Positions 34,432 to 45,108 of a stretch of 64,000 nucleotides of DNA are shown here, piece after piece. The DNA lies in contig CM046836.1 in NCBI GenBank assembly GCA_025618425.1, positions 26,535,087 to 26,599,086 of the forward strand. The letters run 5' to 3'. The DNA comes from Heliocidaris tuberculata. Taxonomy: Eukaryota > Echinodermata > Echinoidea > Camarodonta > Echinometridae. Positions within the stretch are counted from its first letter, which is position 1. Each line of letters starts with the position of its first letter. The position numbers and the translations under genes were made by a program. The notes beneath the pieces were generated by a model. The model ran no database searches. It saw nothing but the letters and a program-made list of their open reading frames with translations, and was not told where the DNA came from.

Positions 34432-35384
34432 GAAAGATGTCGGTCTAGTCAAGCAAACAAGTGCTCCACCCAAGGAGTCTGTCCAATTAGAATCAGTCCA
34501 AGATGTTGAGAATGTTTCTCTAGTATTTGCCGAGAAGGTCAAGAAGGTTGATGAGAGCTTTAGAAGCTTTTTGCATGATGATGAGGTATCCCCTGTTCGG
34601 CTGGTGCTGTAGGTAAGCCAGTGGTTATCCTTCGAGATACAGGGGCTGCTCAGTCCCTGATGATGTCAGGGGATTTGACTCTCCCACCAGTTCAGAGAAT
34701 ACCAAAGTTTTGGTTCGAGGTATTGGTCCGGATTATGTCGGTTCCTTTACATACGGTTGACTTAAAGTGTGACCTAGTTTAGGGGTCCTGTAACTGTTGG
34801 TGTCGTACCGGAATTGCCCGTGGAAAGGGTTGACTTTTTGTTGGGTAACGACTTGGCTGGAGAGAAAGTTGTTGCATCTCCAGTGGTTTCAGAGAAGCCC
34901 GTTGAGGTAGCTGAAACTGAGCAGTTGCAGGAGGATTTTCCTGGAATTTTCCCGGATTGTGTTGTTACTAGGTCTCAGGCTCGTCGGGCTGAACAGGATG
35001 ATGCGGACTCTATTGATGTGGAGGAGAGTACTGATGTCTGGTTAGCTGAAACTTTTTCAAGGATTTGAATGGGGATAATGTTGAAGGCTCTGTTGCAGAC
35101 AATGATGGGTTGTTTAGCAAATCTTCCCTTGTACAGGCACAACAGGCGGACCCAGAATTGAAAGGCTTGTCACAGAAGGCATGTTCTGAGGCTGAGGCTG
35201 ATAAGGTTTCTGAGTGCTATTATGTCAAAGGTGACATATTGATGAGGAAGTGGAGACCTCCCCGGAGACCAGCTAATGAAGAATGGTGTGTAATTCACCA
35301 GGTTGTTGTTCCTCCCTGTTACCGCATAGAGATTCTGAGAATGGCTCACGAGTTGCCTATGGCAGGTCATTTAGGTATTCGGAA
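34432..35384 (+). pseudogene. pol: Protease remnant and integrase N-terminus, frameshifted
   Basis: The +1 frame from 34433 encodes a linker to about 34605. The aspartic-protease active site follows in another frame as VVILRDTGAAQSL (34621 onward; DTGA motif) with a late VDFLLGNDLAG segment near 34829. Stops near 34780 and a shift near 35056 break it. From about 35065 the frame reads SLVQAQQADPEL, then YYVKGDILMRKW and RMAHELPMAGHLGIR. This is the start of the integrase H2C2 zinc finger, with the two His residues present. The matching Cys pair lies at about 41250, beyond the inserted element. No reverse transcriptase lies between protease and integrase. Confidence 0.8.
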
Positions 35385-35897
35385 TGTAAAGGGTCTAACG
35401 TACGGTCGCTGGGGGTCGTTGGTGGCAGGCTTCATAACCTGTGACCTTCACCCCGCTTTCTCATGTTCATAGGTAAGAAGCATTTACTTTTATCTCTGTT
35501 TTAAATTCATTATTTAGTGTAATTACATATATATAAGGTCCGTTACATATTCGTAGATAGTAGTTACAACAATTGGGTATATTGATATGACAACAGAATT
35601 CACTATATGTTACAAGAAAGTGTAATCTTAGGGAGGAAAGTGGTTATGTAATGTCAATAGATTGTTACTTGATGTATGTACATTACATGGGCGGATTCCG
35701 TGTGTATGCGTATATATGTGTAATGTGTACGTGGAGTGTGAAAGCCTTTGGGTCCACGTTAGAGGTACACGTAGATGGGGACACGCATAGGCGGATCCAG
35801 GGGGGGGGTCGCGGGGGTCCGGACCCCCCCCCCCCCCTTTTGGGGCCGGTTTTTTTTTTTTTTTTTTTTTTTTTACTTGGCGCCGTCTTTCTTGGCG

Positions 35898-35929
<32 letters not shown>

Positions 35930-35946
35930 AGAAATTCTGCCGACCT

Positions 35947-36093
35947 GGGGCCCGTTGCACAAAACTTGCGTTTAAACGCAACTCAGAAAAATCAAAGGCA
36001 ACTTTATTTTCAGCCAATCAGAAGTGCGCATTAAGGACTTGCGTTTGATTTTTAGGAGTTGCGATTAAACGCAAGTTTTGTGCAACGGGCCCC
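35947..36093. repeat. Palindromic MITE, GGGGCCCGTTGCACAAAA type
   Basis: A 147-bp palindrome with arms GGGGCCCGTTGCACAAAACT and its complement. Inner motif GCGTTTAAACGCAA and its counterpart. The centre is CAGCCAATCAGAAG, the ATTGG core in reverse orientation. It lies inside the 5.0-kb TIR element. Confidence 0.8.
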
Positions 36094-37205
36094 TGATCAT
36101 GCAAGATACTGCATAGGCCCTATTCATTACCCATTGTTTCATTCTCCGTCGCGCGCAAAGTAGGCCTAAGTACTCTACTGCCATGCATATGCGGCGCGGC
36201 ACGCATAGGTTTATGCATGCGACTTTTTTTTTTAATTATTATTATTTTTTTTTTTTTTTATTTGTTATTTTTTAATTATGCTTTTATTGGCGAATCATCA
36301 AGGATCACAATATATACAAACAATTTTTGCATGATTAGAATACAAAATCAATAAGGCAGAATAACAGCAAAATAGTGAATTGATCAAAAGCGAAGTTCCG
36401 AGTCAGAAAAGGATGGCCAGTGATATTACAGACCTTAGTTTACAAACAACCAGAAAATCACAATTTCACTGACATCAAAAACCTACAAAAAAGGTCAACA
36501 GCGCGCAGCTTTGGCCGGAATAAATGCATGCGACTTTTGATCGTATGTACGCTGTCTTGCAACTATGCTTGCAACCCTCGAGGAAGCAGGCTGCACGCGG
36601 CATCATTGAACTTCAAGTCACTCATTCGAGGCAACTCGTCATTCTAGACAATACCAAAGCACAAGTATCCATATAGGTAAATAATTTTTGCTTGGCCCAA
36701 ATATATAAATGCAGCTCTGCTGCAGGTTAATTGATAAAAACTTTCGGCGCTAGTGCAGTTGATTAAGTAGTGGGGACATGCATCCCCGCCGTGGCCGGGG
36801 CGCGGGCAGGGCGGGGCCCGTTCGTTCCGTTCGGCCGCGAAGGGAAAGCATGCCCCCACTACTTACTCAACTCACGGGTGGGCGCCGCACTGCGTGCGGC
36901 GGCTGTCGCAGTTAGGGTGGGCTCTGCAGTGACTGGATCTGTTTATCACTGAACAAACACTGTCGAAAACCCTCCTGACAGGATTTTCAACAGTGTAAAA
37001 AACCCTCCTGGCAAGTTGCCAAATGTCGAATGCCCCTTTTCAGGCCCTAGCTATGGTAGATAATCAAAACCAAACTTTTTATTTGTCTATTGCAGCAAAA
37101 ACTCGCACATCATATTATTATATCATAGGAATAAGTGATTATTTTTGACAATCTTTGTCAATCTTGTTCAAGGTCAAGGTCATCACCAACAAAGTATGAT
37201 TTTGA
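36094..37205. other. No gene seen; GC-rich patch
   Basis: Contains a T-run near 36225-36260 and a GC-rich patch at 36780-36915 (GCCGTGGCCGGGGCGCGGGC, GCGTGCGGCGGCTG). In that patch TAGTGGGGACATGCATCCCC and GGAAAGCATGCCCCCACTAC are imperfect inverted repeats around the core. It may be another short foldback element. No coding evidence. Confidence 0.4.
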
Positions 37206-39587
37206 CATAGGGTAGGTGTAGGGAATACAAGACCGTAATACAGGACCATCAGTGGCGGCACCATGGGGGGGGGGGGGGGGACATGGGGGGCATTTGCCCC
37301 CCCCCCCAGTCAGAAGCTTTGCCCCCCCCAGTTGCCCCCCCCCAATAATTTTCGGAGTGAAAAAAAATAAAAGAGTGGAAAATGAAAAAGAAAAGAAAAG
37401 GAAAGAAAACTTAAGTGAAAAGGGAATGGAGAAAGGAAGGAAAAAGAAAGAAAACGGAAACTTGGAAAGCAGTGGCGGCATCAAGGTGGGGGGCATGGGG
37501 CAAATTTGTTCGCTCAGCTCGTGTAAATATCCTCATCTTTGGGTAGTTTTATAGCCGAATAATTTCTGTACATTTCCACTATAATAGTGTCAAAATTTTT
37601 GCTCGCTCGCTTCGCTCGCTCGCAATGCAGGCCTATAACTCCCACCACCTAATCAGGCCGCGAGATGATCAAATGTCCTCATATTGGGGTAGTTTTGTAG
37701 CCAAATAATCATTTCTGTACATTTTCACCACAAAAAGTTTCAAAATTTTTGCCCGTTCGCAATGTATATCTACCACCTTATTATCGGGCAGCAAGATGCT
37801 CAAATGTCCTCATATCTGGGTAGTTTCATAGCCGAATATAATTTCTGTACATTTTCACGACAAAAAGTGTTCGCAATAAATAACTACCACCTCATAATCG
37901 GGCAGCAAGATGCTCAAATGTCCTCATGCATATTGGGGTAGTTTTATAGCCGAATATATAATTTCTGTACATTTTTACTACGAAAAATGACAAAATTTTT
38001 GCTCGCTCGCTTCGCTCGCTCGCAGTATATAACTAACACTTCTTTATAATCGGGCAGTTCAGCTAGATGCTCAAAATGTCCTCATATCTGGGTAGGTTTA
38101 TAGCCGAATATTCTGTACATTTTCACTACAAAAAGTGTCAAAAATTTTTTTGTCCGCCCTTGCCCCCCCCCCAACATTTTCTTTTGCCCCCCATTTGCCC
38201 CCCCCCCCCCACTTTAAAAATCCTGGTGCCGCCACTGAGGACCATCAGAAGAAAACTGTCCTGTCTGCCCTGGCTTTGGAATAAAATATTGCTCTAGCGC
38301 CATATAGGTACACTGTTACCATTTCTGCTTACTTTGTCAGTAAACTTTTCATCAACAAGTCCATATTCACCAATCTCCTAAGATAAGAGTTTGTCGTGCT
38401 CAAAATTTCGGTAGATATAAATACTGGTTTTTCAAGGAACGTAGTGGTGTGTTAAACTTATAAAGAGGTGTGCTATAAAAATGGTATTAATAACATTATT
38501 ATGAAATTGGTGAACTATTGTACTGGTCAATTGACCATTGTGCACAGTGTAGAGTGCGTAGAGTGAACCTCAATGAGGACATCCAATCAATTTGTGTAGG
38601 TAATACAAGACCACCAATATAGCGACTAATGTTATGCATAATTAATGTGTGCACTGTGTATTGATAATTTGTGTAAGCTTGCTGCTAGGGGTTTTTTATG
38701 TTTATGAAACTGAAAGAAAATATCAAATGATACTCAGAATATTGGCGATAAAGAAATATCCAGGCAATCAAGCAATATTTGTTGGTACACGCTGAATTTA
38801 GATCTGAAATTTTAAAAGCCTAAGGTCATGAAATGGAAATTTTTGACTCATCATGAAATTACATGCATCCTGTTATTTCATCTAATCAAATTAAACATTA
38901 AACAACAGTAAATTTCAACAAATTCAAACCTGCATGAAGAAAATTTTCACCTTTTTGCACTGCATTATGAGATTACTAGAGTTTGGTTGGATGTGTTGTT
39001 TTAACGTCATTTTACATCTTTCTTTTTAAGACGTATTTCAATGTCATTTTACAACTCTCTGTAATCTTTAAAATTATCATTGTCAATTGTTCAGTATTGA
39101 TGTACTTAAAATCATCAACAACAAAATGTAAAGTTGCCGGAGGCAAAAGTAACGGCACATTGAACATGTTGAATGCCGTTTAAATGGTAATTAATTTTAT
39201 CCGATGATAAATGCTATAAAATTTTTGGTTAAAATTGCAACAGATTTTGATGAAACCAAAACATACTCTCCAAAAAACAATTCTTTATTGGTATTTACAT
39301 TTCCAACGAAATATCATTTTCCTCAACAAATATTTGAGATTTCGGTTGAAAATGTAGCGGTCTCGTATTACTTTCATGGGTAGGGAATAATGGACCATTT
39401 ACCTATGACGTCATTAAGGAGATTATTTCATTAGGTAAACAAATTTTTGTCATTATTTCGGTACCCTGAGAAATAAAAAGAGTTGCTGAAAGCATTGGTA
39501 AACCTTACTAGTGTGTGTCTGTGTTCATGTTTATGCAAATTAGGCAAACGTACTTAAGGGTCTGCTATTCCCTACACCTACCCTATG
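37206..39587. mobile_element. 2.4-kb inverted-repeat element, ends CATAGGGTAGGTGTAGGGAA
   Basis: CATAGGGTAGGTGTAGGGAA at 37206 and the exact complement ending at 39587 form about 21-bp terminal inverted repeats. Similar GGTAATACAAGACC sequence occurs again near 38600. The interior contains the hAT MITE at 37250-38237 and otherwise AT-rich non-coding DNA. No clear target duplication, so the superfamily is open. Confidence 0.6.
37250..38237. mobile_element. 988-bp hAT MITE, TIR CAGTGGCGGCACCA
   Basis: Ends CAGTGGCGGCACCA and TGGTGCCGCCACTG, flanked by AGGACCAT on both sides (37242-37249, 38238-38245), a perfect 8-bp duplication. G- or C-runs lie just inside both ends. A second left terminus (CAGTGGCGGCATCAAGG) starts at 37470, so one related copy seems nested in another. 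The interior (about 37530-38140) has about five imperfect tandem copies of a 110-160-bp unit with GTCCTCATAT, GGGTAGTTTTATAGCCGAAT and, in some copies, GCTCGCTCGCTTCGCTCGCT. Confidence 0.9.
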
Positions 39588-40667
39588 GTTGTACATCGCA
39601 AGAAGTGAACTTCATGTGTCCATATAAAGGTTAAAGTTGTGAAGGTCAAGACTTAAAGTCACACAAAAGGTCAAAGGTCTGTCAGAGTCAACAAAAAGGT
39701 CAAAGTCACGAAATTCAAAGGTAATGACAGGTGCTCGGGGGGGGGGGGGAGGAGGTTTGTTTTCTCCGAGGACTTTTGATATATTTTTTCTTGTTGTTGA
39801 TTTGGAACGCTTGAATCTAATACATTGCACCATGACTAGTTTTGTGATACAAAACTTATTTATTTTGCCTAATGAGTAGATGCTGTGGTTGATTGTTAAA
39901 TCCTGTGAATTTTCAGCAAAACTGGTATTGGTACTGTTGTTGATCGGCCTTGATTGTGAACTCCTGAAGCTAAGGAACTTTTTTTGTGTTCCTTTGTGAT
40001 TTGTGATTTATAACTCGTGATGATGTAAACACTTGCGAATTGTTATCTCAGGGATGGGAGGAGATAATATAGATGATATTTAGTGAATAATTCTTCATTG
40101 CTGTAAAATGTGTACATGTATCACTAAAATTTACTAAGTGTGTTTGTACAGCATGCGCACACCCAATTCCTAGGTTATCAACATAGTACTTCAACATTGA
40201 AGAACCAATCTCAAGTAATAAATCTCCAGATTTTATTCTTATTTGTCTCACTGGACTGTTTGTGTTGATGCCACATGCCATTTGAGGGCCTGCACAGCAA
40301 TGCAGACTGGAAAATCTGGGAAAACTTTTAAAAAATATATATATACATATATATATTAATACAGTCCAATGGCGCAAATCCCGGAGGGGATGGGGGTATG
40401 CATTAACCCCCCTCCCAGTTCTGATGTACGGGGGGGGGGGGGGGGATGGCCTGTACAAATATACCCGCACTTTTTGATGAAAGATGGTAATTTGCAGTCA
40501 TTATATATGTATTTTCCATCTCAAATAAACAATAATTCCATGTAATATTAATAGATTAAATGTAATTTCAGTACAAACTAAGACATTTTCAGGCCCGTAT
40601 TATCAAATTTTTGTGGCGCACTCCGCGCGCCCAACTATATTTCAACATTAAAATAGTCAAACAGGCA

Positions 40668-40698
<31 letters not shown>

Positions 40699-40809
40699 TT
40701 TGCTTTATATAGGCGCTTAACGCCTTCGGCGCTTGCGTTTGCCAGAATGATAACTTCTCACCCTTTGGACCCCCCCCCCCCTTTTTTTTTTAAACCTGGA
40801 TCCGCCCTT
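38246..40809. other. AT-rich filler of nested elements
   Basis: No gene. G- or C-runs at about 39738-39750, 40408-40415, 40430-40444 and 40770-40783, and an (AT)n tract at 40668-40692. GGCGCTTAACGCCTTCGGCGCTTGC near 40711 resembles the CGCTTCGC-type motif of the other hAT MITE. Low-complexity frames ignored. Confidence 0.5.
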
Positions 40810-41186
40810 GACACGGTCCATGGGTTTTGTGTATATGCAGGTCTATTGGGAATGACACCATTTGTATTGTTATCATTGATTTCGCATTGAACCTTTGAAT
40901 TTATTAATGCCTTGTTTACTTTGGTAACGTATATTTATTTAAATGTTATTGTTATTTAATTTCGTCACGTGAAACGTATAATTATAAGTTATTTCTCTGT
41001 AAGTGTCATTTACAACTGTTTTTGTGACCCCGCTTTCTCATGTTCATAGCGGTGCGTCGGCCTGATGGCGATGGAAGAAGGAATAAAGTTCATTGACCCA
41101 ACTTCTGGCTTTCTTTCGTATCTGTGGCGTCTGGAGTGTGCCCCACTTCTTGCTCCTGCTGTCCCTTACCACCCGGCCCCTCTACA

Positions 41187-42997
41187 GGAAGACGGAGGAT
41201 AGGGTCATGAGGCATTTCTATTGGCCGAAGATGCACAGTGATGTTGTGCAGTTCTGTAAGACATGTCATACATTTCAAGTTGTTGGGAAGGCACAGCCTT
41301 CTATCAAGCCTGCTCCCTTGATACCGATACCTGCATTTGATGAACCTTTTACTAGAGTTCTTGTTGACCGTGTAGGACCCTTACCAAGAACTAGGTCGGG
41401 TCACAAGTATCTTCATACGATTATGGATTTGTCTACACGTTTTCCAGAGGCGATACCGTTGAGAAGCATCACTGCAAAGACAGTGGTACAGGCGCTAGTG
41501 CAGTTTTTCACTAGGTATGGTTTGCCTAAGGAAATTCAGTCAGACCAAGGATCGAATTTCATGTCAGGAGTGTTTCAGCAAGTGATGCATGAGTTAGGGA
41601 TAAAGCAGATCAAGTCATCTGCTTATCATCCACAGTCCCAAGGTGCATTAGAACGATATCATCAGACCCTGAAGACCATGCTTAGGGCTTCTTGTGAAGA
41701 GTATCCTGATGACTGGGATAAAGGTATCCCATTCTTGTTGTTTGCAACCAGGGATTCCCCGAATGAGTCAACGGGCTTCAGTCCATTCGAGCTAGTCTAT
41801 GGTCATGAGGTTAGGGGCCCCCTTAAGCTGATCAAAGAGAAGTTAATGGGTCAGAATGATGAGGTAAACCTTCTTGACTATGTGTCAAAGTTTCGAGAAA
41901 GACTCTCAAAGGCTTGTGAGGTAGCCAAAGAACACTTGAAAGTGTCGCAAGCTAAAATGAAAACACAGGCAGACAAAAAGGCAAAAGAGCGCAACTTCAA
42001 GCCTGGAGATAGGGTGTTAGTGTTGTTGCCTTTGCTAGGTGAGCCCTTGAAAGCTAGGTTTAGTGGTCCCTACACTGTCAAAAAGAAACTGAATGATGTC
42101 AACTATGTGATCAGTACCCCTGACAGAAGAAAGAGTCAAAGAGTATGTCATGTAAACATGTTGAAAGAATACTTTGAACGTGAGGCTAACCAGCCAGTAG
42201 GTATGGCACATGTTGTGAAAGAAGAGAAACTAGAAGATGTAAATGAAGGCAATGTAGAGACAGAGAGTGAATTGTCTCACACAGATGTGTCTAAAAATGA
42301 ACCATGTGGAGTGAAATTGTCTAACTCAGAAATGTTAGAAAATTTGGATGATGCATTAAAGCATCTCTCTGACGAACAGAGAATTGACATATCTGGCTTG
42401 TTGAAAGATTATAAGCATGTGTGTAAAGATAAACCAGGTCGTGCTGCCTTGACTGTACATGATGTAGATGTAGGTGATGTAAAACCTATCAAACAACATC
42501 CGTATAGACTTAATCCAAGCAAGTTGGAAAAAGTGAATGAGGAAATCCGGTTCATGTTAGATAATGACATAATCGAACCAAGTCAGAGTAGTTGGAGTTC
42601 CCCTATCGTAATGGTCCCAAAGCCGGATGGCTTTCAGAGATTTTGTATAGATTACCGTAAGCTAAAAGCAATCACTAAGACCGACTCATATCCAATTCCT
42701 AGTTTGGAAGATTGTATTGATAAGGTTGGGAACTCTGCCTTTGTCACTAAGATAGACTTGCTGAAGGGATATTGGCAGGTGCCGCTGACTGACCGAGCCA
42801 AAGAGATATCGGCCTTTGTCACACCGGATGGCTTATTTCAATGCAAAGTCATGCCTTTTGGAATGAAAAATGCACCAGCAACCTTTCAAAGATTGACAAA
42901 TCAGGTGATTGCTGGGCTTGACAATTGTGTTGTGTACATAGATGACATCTTAGTGTACAGCGATACATGGAATGATCATCTCAAGCACTTGAGATAA
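41187..42997 (+). CDS. pol: Integrase followed by reverse transcriptase (Gmr1-like pol)
   Basis: The open frame upstream of 41187 belongs to the inserted element; the pol part starts at KTEDRVMRHFYWPKM. It continues with the zinc-finger pair CKTCH, then the DDE core: D in VDRVGPLP (I is usual instead of R), D in SDQGSNF, E in HPQSQGALERYHQTLK. A GPY/F module follows (KARFSGPYTV). A linker of about 60 residues leads to the reverse transcriptase: HPYRLNPSKLEKVNEEI, PKPDGFQRFCIDYRKL, DLLKGYWQVPL, MPFGMKNAPATFQRL, and YIDDILVYSD as catalytic box. It ends at a TAA where RT continues in the same frame, so a nonsense mutation is likely. No chromodomain. Confidence 0.9.
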
Positions 42998-43733
42998 CTG
43001 TTTGACAGACTAGATGAAGCTAACTTAGTAGTGAATCTGACGAAGAGTGAATTTGGCAAAGCAAAGGTCACTTATCTTGGTCATGTGGTTGGTCAGGGGC
43101 AAGTGCTACCAAGAGAAGCAAAGATTCAGACAATCTTAGACTTCCCCATTCCCACAACTAAGAAAGAGTTGCTCAGATTCCTAGGTATGAGTGGTTTCTA
43201 CAGGAAGTTCGTTCCAAATTACAGTACTGTGGTTGGTCCACTGACAAACTTGCTGAAGGCAAAAGTGAAGTATGTATGGTCTGATGCATGTCAGAGATCA
43301 TTTGAGAAGTTGAAGGCCATTTTGGTGAATGAGCCTGTTTTGGCAGCTCCAAACTCAAGGTGGCTATCGATGCTAGTGATGTTGGAGTGGGAGCAGTGTT
43401 GCTCCAAGAGAATTAAGAAGGCATTGAAAAACCTGTATGTTACTCCTCAAAGAAACTCAACCACTATCAGAAGAAGAATTCCACTATCGAAAAAGAGGCT
43501 CTGAGTCTCGTACTCGCTCTTCAGCAGTTTGAGGTGTACTTAACCAACTCTGATGGTGATACCATGGTCTACACAGACCATAACCCCCTTGTGTTCTTGG
43601 AGAAGTTCAAAACAAAGAACCAAAGACTGTACAGGTGGAGCCTTATGCTCCAACCGTTCCCCTTGAAAATTGTACACAACTACACATACGTGGAAAGAAT
43701 AATGTAGTTGCTGATGCTCTTTCCAGAATGTAA
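42998..43733 (+). pseudogene. pol: RT thumb/connection and RNase H, frameshifted
   Basis: Directly after the TAA the same frame reads LFDRLDEANLVVNLTKSEF, YLGHVVGQGQVLP and RFLGMSGFYRKFVPNYS, the usual end of gypsy RT. The RNase H begins with a frame change near 43360: AIDASDVGVGAVLLQ in the shifted frame, a stop soon after it, then NSTIEKEALSLVLALQQFEV, VYTDHNPLVFL and, after another shift near 43680, NNVVADALSRM and TAA at 43731. The RNase H catalytic D-E-D set (DASD, EKEAL, TDH) is still visible across the broken frames. Confidence 0.85.
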
Positions 43734-43741
43734 AGAGAGAA

Positions 43742-43877
43742 ATTACTCATTTTGTGACAAAGTTTGTCATTTTGTAATTGTATTTTTCTTTTTGCTTATC
43801 CATAAAGACATTACTCATTTTGTGACAAAGTTTGTCATTTTGTAATTGTATTTTTCTTTTTGCTTATCCATAAAGAC
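43742..43877 (+). repeat. Perfect 68-bp tandem duplication
   Basis: Two identical 68-bp units (43742-43809, 43810-43877), each starting ATTACTCATTTTGTGACAAA and containing GACAAAGTTTGTC, a short palindrome. It lies between the RNase H stop and the polypurine tract. Confidence 0.95.
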
Positions 43878-43986
43878 ATGTTTGATATATAATGCCTTTG
43901 TACAGGATGAAAGGCTTATCTGGATAATTTGAAACAGATTAAGTCTCAAAGAAACCTTTTACTACGGTAAAGCTTTCTTTTTCCCG

Positions 43987-45069
43987 GTGGGGGAGGTGTT
44001 ACATAATTGAAGAATCTTCTGGAAGGAAATTACTTTCCAGTTTTTTTATGTATTTATGAACATAGAAATTTCTAGAAGAGAAATCATTATTCAGATGTAA
44101 AAAGTCAGTGTACTCTGTAACAGTGAAAGAATCATTAATTACAGATTAAATAATGCACAACCAGTAGAGGAAGAACATTTTAGATCATTGCATTATGTCT
44201 GATGTAATGTACTGTATGATAGTAACAATGTAATTGCATGTTGTGACTTGTTTACCTGACCTTTGCATGAACTTCTTAGTAAGAGTGAAACATTGCAATG
44301 ACTCTATAAATAGCTCATTGGAATCCCTTTCTTTTGTTTGTTACAACTAGAAGTATGTGGAACTAACAAGAAAGTTCCAAACCTTCATGAATGTTGTAGT
44401 AGAAGGTAGAAAATTCTATTTAAGGGTTGAGATTGTATATAAGCTGGGAGCTTCCACAGAAATTTCAGAATTTATATCCTGACTACATCGTGGAGCATAT
44501 ATTGCGTAAATTCTCAGTTATCACCATCTGATATTGATGATATTGATATCAACCTGTGGAGATTGTCTTGCACTTAATCTTGGACATCATTCTTGACATC
44601 GCATCGGACATCGTGTTCGACATCGTGTTCGACATCGTTATTGACATTGTGGTCGACATCATTATCAACATCACTATCGACATCGTCTTCGACATCATCG
44701 TTGGCATCGATGACTTCCTGAATTATCTTGGACATTTCTCGGCTAGATCTTTTGGAATCTTCTTTTACCAGTTGGACACCATACCATTTGGATTAACTAT
44801 TGGAATTTATCATTGTGGATTACTCTACACTTCAAGAACATTCTGGACTCATACCTTGCATTCATATTCTGTGGATTAGGAGTTTTCCCAGCTCAGAAAT
44901 TGTAAGTCTTTGCTTATTTAATTACATGTACTAAATGTAGGCTTAATAGTTGTAATTTTGTATTATTTTCATGTCTCAATATTTGTAGATATTAAAAGAA
45001 ACTACATATCATCTAAAGTTAATATCTTTTGTTCGGTTCTTATCTTTTGTGGATTTTGGATCGTAACTG
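43987..45069 (+). mobile_element. Polypurine tract and 3' LTR of Gmr1-like element
   Basis: GGTGGGGGAGG (43987-43996) is a polypurine tract, directly followed by TGTTACATAATTG at 43997, the LTR start. A TATA-type box GTATATAAG near 44434-44442 could start transcription. A degenerate 12-bp array of GACATCGT-TTC units fills 44580-44710 and yields a short open frame of DIV repeats. AATTACATG and ATTAAA motifs near 44920-44995 could serve 3' processing. The end is set at GGATCGTAACT near 45069 by similarity to a TGTAAC-type end and is uncertain. Confidence 0.65.
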
Positions 45070-45108
45070 ATCTGATGTAGGATTTTTCAGTTGAGTAGCC
45101 ACAACAAC

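Larger units (their letters stand above)
35786..40810. mobile_element. 5.0-kb TIR element, ends CATAGGCGGATCCAGG
   Basis: Left end CATAGGCGGATCCAGG followed by G-runs; right end C-run then CCTGGATCCGCCCTTG, near-complementary. ACACG flanks both sides (35781-35785, 40811-40815). The terminus resembles that of the 387-bp element at 63205 (CAGGGGCGGATCCAGG), which has an 8-bp hAT duplication, so a hAT relative is likely although only 5 bp match here. No transposase frame is seen. Other elements fill much of the interior. Confidence 0.65.
35385..41186. mobile_element. TG...CA insertion in integrase, probably a solo LTR carrying nested elements
   Basis: The insertion begins TGTAAAGGGTC, ends CCCCTCTACA and is flanked by GGAA (35381-35384 and 41187-41190), as expected for an LTR element with a 4-bp duplication. 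Removing it joins the integrase codons in frame (GHLGIR to KTEDRV). A TATATATAAGG box near 35528-35538 and AATAAA at 41082-41087 fit an LTR. No second LTR copy is found, so a solo LTR of about 780 bp (35385-35785 plus 40811-41186) is likely. It contains a 23-bp direct repeat (ACCCCGCTTTCT..., 35450-35472 and 41027-41049). Confidence 0.7.
33274..45069 (+). mobile_element. Gmr1-like Ty3/gypsy LTR retrotransposon, decayed and interrupted
   Basis: Order on the plus strand: gag, protease remnant, integrase, reverse transcriptase, RNase H, polypurine tract, 3' LTR. Integrase before RT is the order of Ty1/copia, but the proteins are of gypsy type (H2C2 integrase with GPY module, YIDD reverse transcriptase). 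That combination defines Gmr1-like elements described from fish, sea urchin and ascidian. The 5' LTR is not found. A 5.8-kb insertion lies inside the integrase zinc finger (35385-41186). Several frameshifts and stops make the copy inactive. Confidence 0.85.

Noticed and set aside
37500..38140. CRISPR-like array of regularly spaced repeats
   Set aside because: Units are adjacent imperfect tandem repeats without unique spacers, inside a eukaryotic transposon.
44556..44879. 107-codon frame with DIV/DIVFDIV repeats
   Set aside because: Arises from a degenerate 12-bp array in the 3' LTR; no known protein.
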